A program made the translations under genes and the position numbers. From Manduca sexta (Eukaryota; Arthropoda; Insecta; Lepidoptera; Sphingidae), in contig NC_051138.1 of assembly GCF_014839805.1 (NCBI RefSeq), positions 14,102,020-14,166,019 of the forward strand: DNA of 64,000 bases, written 5' to 3'. Below are positions 38,001 to 44,000 of this stretch, piece by piece (position 1 is the first letter of the stretch; each line of letters begins with the position of its first letter). Below the pieces are notes generated by a model. It was not told where the DNA came from, ran no database searches, and saw nothing but the letters and a program-made list of their open reading frames with translations.

Positions 38001-41000
38001 AAGTTTCTCGGAGTTTTGATATCCGCGAAACAACAGTTTGTGGTATTCTTAGTGTCCCAACTATATGCGACACAAAATTTTGGATATGAAAATGAACCTT
38101 TATAATATATTTACACTACTGTTTAAAGCTCTTCCTACATTATATTTGCAGTGTATAATTGCGGACTTGGAGTTTTTAGGTTCGAATCCCAGTTTCACCA
38201 ATACTATGTAGGCTTTCTGACACTGATTGCTGGATACAGTAGTATTGCACCAAAGAGAGGTGCAACAAATTGTGGCAAGAAGGGATCGAAGTCATTAAAC
38301 TGTGACGTAATTTATGGCAAACCCGTACTAAAATAGAAAGCTGTAATATGTTTTTTCCTCCGCAGGTATACATTCTCGCTGAAGGAATGTGCATATACGA
38401 CGGGTGCAGTGACGACACTGTGCCGTACCTCGCGTCCCTTGGTCTCCACTGCCCCAAATATCACAACCCGGCTGATTACGGTACTTACCTTTTTTAATGA
38501 CAACTTGATTACGAAACGAGCATGTCTCTCGCCTGTTGCTAAGCGCCACGAACATAAGCAATAAAGTGAAAGCATTTTTTCAAATTATAACTATCTTTTG
38601 CCGGCGGTTTCGTATGCGTCAAAAAGTTTTTTTGGATAAATATTTTTCTGAGTTAAACAGTAGCACTCAAGAGTAATATAGCTTCCTATTAGTGGAAAAA
38701 AATCAAAATTGGTTAAGTATTCACTATATTAACGCGTTCAAACATACAAACATACTCACAAACTTTTCTCATTATAATATTAACATACATTATTTATTAA
38801 TGGCATGTTATTGTACGCTGTTCAGTACTAGGTGTTGCTCGCGGCTCCGCTTGCGTTAATAGCTTTTCCTGCTCCAAGACTCCCTCAACCATTAGCATTT
38901 TATTGCGCCACCTGGACGCTGCGAGCGCCATCTATTTTAACGTTAGATTAAATAATTCCATTTATCCCACGGGAAAAATTGCCGGGATAAAAAGTAATGT
39001 GTTAATCATTGACATTGTCTATCCATATGCCAAATTTCGTACAAATCCATTTAGCTGTTCCTGCGTTTAATTCTAACAAACATCCAAACACAATTTTCAC
39101 AATCTTTCGCAATTATAATATCATTAATATGTTTATGAAGTAGCTTGCCATTTAAAAAACAGTTTTTAACTTGATACGTTAACTAATTACAACATTACGA
39201 ATGAATAATTGTTATAATATGTTTCAAAACAATTACCGGTTTGAGTGTTGTAAAAATATATAAAACAAGTTCGATACTCGTTTACTAATACTGGTTGGTA
39301 GACAGATTTGCGACGAAAAAAATATTTTTATAACTAGTATCATTATGATATTATAAAATTAAATAGAACAACAGCGAAACTGAGGCTTACATCTATACTT
39401 CATTTATAAAGCTGAAGTGTTTCTTTGTTTGAACGCGCTAATTTTGGAAATACTAAACCGATTTTGAAGTGTTTCTCATAATAGCCATTACTCCTGTTAT
39501 AAGCTATATTTTATTCCGGGAAAATGTTTATCTCGAAAAACAATCATTCTGGCGGAACTACGAACAAAATCTATTATAACATAAAATGAAATGTCAAAAA
39601 TAATATGATCTCAAATGCAGCAAATTAAAAACCTTTTAGTCACAAAAAATATATTTGGACGTTAAATACATGTTTGACATTGTAAAATTCATAAAGGACA
39701 CCTAAATCAATAAAAATCGTTTCTATTTTTTGAATCGCAACAGCTTATTGCTACGTAGATAGCGGTGGCAAAGCATCCATACAATCTGATCCCTACCGGC
39801 TTCCCTTTTAAGTTAATTATCGTTTGTCTTTGTTTTAGTTTTTTGTTAAATTGGTCACGATATGTTAACTTAGGCAATTTTTTGCCTCGGATTACCTTTT
39901 GGAAAATTTCACCTTTCGCCACTGCTAGATGATATGTTTTGCAAATTGGCAGTTCGCTGTTTTTAGCTTTCCACGCCCCGTCGCCCTGTTCAGTTGGATT
40001 CACTGTTATATAATAACGGTAAAGGTGCATGTATGAAAAATAACACCAAACCGCATCAAATGGAGTCGATGATAAAATATAAATGTAACCGCCATATATT
40101 TATTTTCGTACATTTATATTCTTTTTCTTTGTGAATTATCGCTTGCTTTAACGGTGAAGGAAAACATCGTAAGGAAACCTGCATACCTGAGAAATTCTCT
40201 ATAGGTATTTTCGAGGGTGTGTGAAGTCAACCAATCCGCGCTAGGCCAGCGTGGTGGACTAAGGCCTAATCCCTCTCAGTAGTAGAGGAGGCCCGTGCTC
40301 AGCAGTGGGGCAGTATATAATAATACAGGGCTGATGTTATTACATATATTATTATATTTTTTTAGTTCTAGAAATAGCAACAGGCGAATACGGGAAATTC
40401 AATGAGGTGCTTGCCAAGGAGTGTGTAGCCCGAGGAGGGCTGAAGGAGGCGCCCGCTGTAGTCGTCGGCAGGCCGAACAACGGGTTCTCATGCGGCAGGA
40501 TGAATATTATCGTCAACCCTCCTCATGAATTGTACAAATTCGGCATACTGTTTAAACGATGCATCATACAACAGTATAGGGATTGGGTGAGTATTGTGTT
40601 TTTTTTAAATGTAGTTGCATGTTCGTGTGTTTCGAATAATGTGTGAAGCTTTATGTGTATTCGTAACTAGTACTACACAGTCTGTATAAAATCAGGATAT
40701 TATATTTAAGGGGTGCCATCTACAACTCCCTTAGAAGGTTTTTATGAAAGAAAAAATTCAAAAAAATTGCGCGGAAAATTAGAAAACTTAAGAAAACTTA
40801 ACAATATAAATTTTACATAACTATCAGTGGTTTGAAATAACTGTCAGCGATTGACATAGTTAAGACGAGACAACGTCTGTCGGGTCAGCTAGTGATGTAT
40901 AAATTTATTATTTATACAATAAATACGTATTTTGCGTGTTCGCGGCGGTTCGGCGTGATCATTACAATGTAGTGGAGGTTTAATTGGCGACTCCGTTTCA

Positions 41001-44000
41001 CACCTCTGATCTCATTAATCCTACGCATTACAGCCGTAATATTATAATTACAGCCTGTTTACGTACCTTTAACATAATCTACGTCAGGATTGAACTTTTC
41101 ATTATTTATGTATAAGAAAATGACATAACAAGACCAAGTAGTCGCATGCCCTACGGTAAATGTCATGAGTGTTTTTTTTTGGTATCGGACCGCACATTCA
41201 ACACCGGGGCAAACCGCGAATTGGATACAGGAATCCCCGGGTTGCACGGTCCTGGAGGAAAGTTGGGACTCCTCCCGAGGACACTTCCTTGCCAGCTATC
41301 CTCATTACTGGGAAGGAAGTGTCTTGGGTGGGGTGTCATGAGTGTTAAACAAAGCTACCAAAAAGAAGCAGTAAATGGTACTGTACTGCGCGCCTTGCCT
41401 TATGCCGTAAGATTTATGACATAAGGGAGTAATTAGATATTATCCTTTATAGACGCGAACGCGTATTAAACGTCGCAAATTTTGTAAATCATTTAAAATA
41501 CGCCAGCTTTGTAGGCTCCTATATGTTGAAAAAGTCCATTACTAGCCAATATAGCTCTACCACTATAAAAAATTCTTACAAATAACATGAAGCTAAATCG
41601 ATTTTTGGCTATTATTTCTTATAACCTTTCAAAATCTCTTTTTTTTAGCTATAAAATAAAGAATTATTGAATTACACAAAACGCTAGTTAAGAAACCTCA
41701 TGTATTGTAAAATTTATGTTATTTTTCACTTTACACATCTCTCCTATGAACTTGACATTTTCAAGTTAGCATAGTGTAAACTGCAGCTGTCAAAATCAGT
41801 ATATAACACGGATAAATACCAAATATCGAATAGAAATACGAAAATGCATTACGAAATGATTAATATATGAGCGTGTTTTTGACAACGTATTGATTTATTT
41901 GGGTCTAACTGGCTATTTTAGGTTTGTCTACACTTCAAATTCTATACAACAAAAAACTTATCTTCCAGACAGTAACTCACCTAAAAGTGTTGCTTCATAT
42001 CGTCATCGGTGTGCTACTCGGGCTTCTGTACGAGCAGGCGGGGAGTGACGCGTCCAAAACCCTCAGCAACCTCGGCTTCTTGCTTGTGTCCTGTGCTTAC
42101 CTGTGCTATACCTCGCTCATGCCCGCTGTGCTTAAGTGTAAGTTATTTTGAACTTTATTTTGAACACTATTAAGTAACTCATTGGGTGAAAAAATTAAGA
42201 GCCTATACAAATTACACACGTATTTTAATCGCACTTTTTTATACTTGTACAATTATATACACATACACATGATACAATTTGTTTAGCATAGTTGACAATG
42301 AGACTTTTGTTCTTTCTACTTAATATTTAACAACTAGCATTAACGAAGTATATAGGCACTTATAAATGTATACTTATTTAATCAATAACAGAGGCAGACC
42401 TACTGGTGGTAGGTCTCTCATATGCGAGAGAACGCCTGGGTAGGCACCACCGCAATGTCTTTCTGCCGTCAAGCAGCAATATGTAGTCATTGTAGGGTTC
42501 CAGTTAGAAGAACATTGTAGTCAGTGTAACTACTGGACATAACAGGACTTAATATATTATGTCTTACGCTGGCGAGCGCAGTGGAATACGAAACGATACT
42601 TTGTAATTTAAGGTGTTGGAAGGTGTTTCTACTATTTATGGGCGGTCGTATTGCTTACCATCAGGCGAATGGCAAGCTCGTTTCTTCATCTAAAGTAATA
42701 AAAAAAGGCGAATTTAGGGGGAACCGGGCAGCAACCCGTGATGCTTTAAAGGACTTTTTGAAACTGGGAACCTGTTTGCTCCACCCGGGGTCTCGTGTCG
42801 ATTTGTTTTGCTTTCGCCTGGAACCTCGCATCATTAAACGTCTTCACTAATCATTAATGAACCCAGTGACTTGTTATTTCCTCAAATAACTTGATATAAC
42901 GTTAAGGAAACAATCTAATGTTCAGGTAACGTTCCATTAGTATCTCTTATTGGTAAATATCATACAATTATGTCTCCACTTCAATTACCTCTACCTCCCG
43001 TGTTATTTGTGTTATTTGCATGGCCATTAAATGTAATCAACTGAAACTGATTATTATATACTATATACACACGCTTTTTATCCCCATAGGGGTAGGTAGA
43101 GGCGCTAGTGCACCCATTTTGCGCCGTGTGTAATCCGCCTTATGTGAGAGAGGGAGAGACTATCGCCATATTGAGCACAAATTCTAGACTCCGGGTTGGT
43201 TTTGAGTAGACTGCCCGACCCGGGAATGGAACCCGAGACGCTGCAGTCGTACCGTAATATAATTACGCTACTTAAGCTGGAATATAGCAATGTATCATAA
43301 TTAAAATTATTAACATAAATCAAATGTGATTATCTTAATATTATTACAAAGTAACACAACTAATAATTAAATAAATGATTTATTTCCAGTTTGATAGTTG
43401 ATTATTAATTACAAGGAGCTTGCATGTTTTCCAAGTAGCTTATGCTCTCTGCTCCGCTCGTGTTGAAATCTTTTATCGTAAAGAAAATATCTAAAAGATT
43501 CAGTTTTTATGTAAATGCCAAGACATCAAACTATATAGTTAGATATAGAGCGGACATCAGGGCCAAATTTTTGCTCCAGAAGTTATTACCAAATGGTAAT
43601 AAGTAGCTGTTTTTCCTCAGATATTAATACAAAAACAATATATTTACAGATAATATTAGGCTATATGAGCATATAGCCTAATATTATTATTTATTATTGA
43701 GCAATAAAAATATGTAAATCATGATTATATGGAAAAAATATTACGCATTTTAGGTACATTGTGTTTTGCTATTTCATGCTACATTGAGTAACCATCGCAT
43801 GAGCGCAAAATGTTTGACAATCTTCCCAATGTCCGCACTATATAATATTAGAAATCTTTGTACAAATGTAAAAAAAATCAAAATCGAAGCACTACTTCCG
43901 AAGATTGACGCGTTCAAACAAATAAAAACTTTAACATTACATAATAAGATTTATTTAACCGATACATCATTATAATTGACATATTTATTGCTGTATTGAA

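Noticed and set aside
39707..40030. 107-codon minus-strand frame
   Set aside because: No recognised domain or neighbours; kept only as a note in the intron entry.
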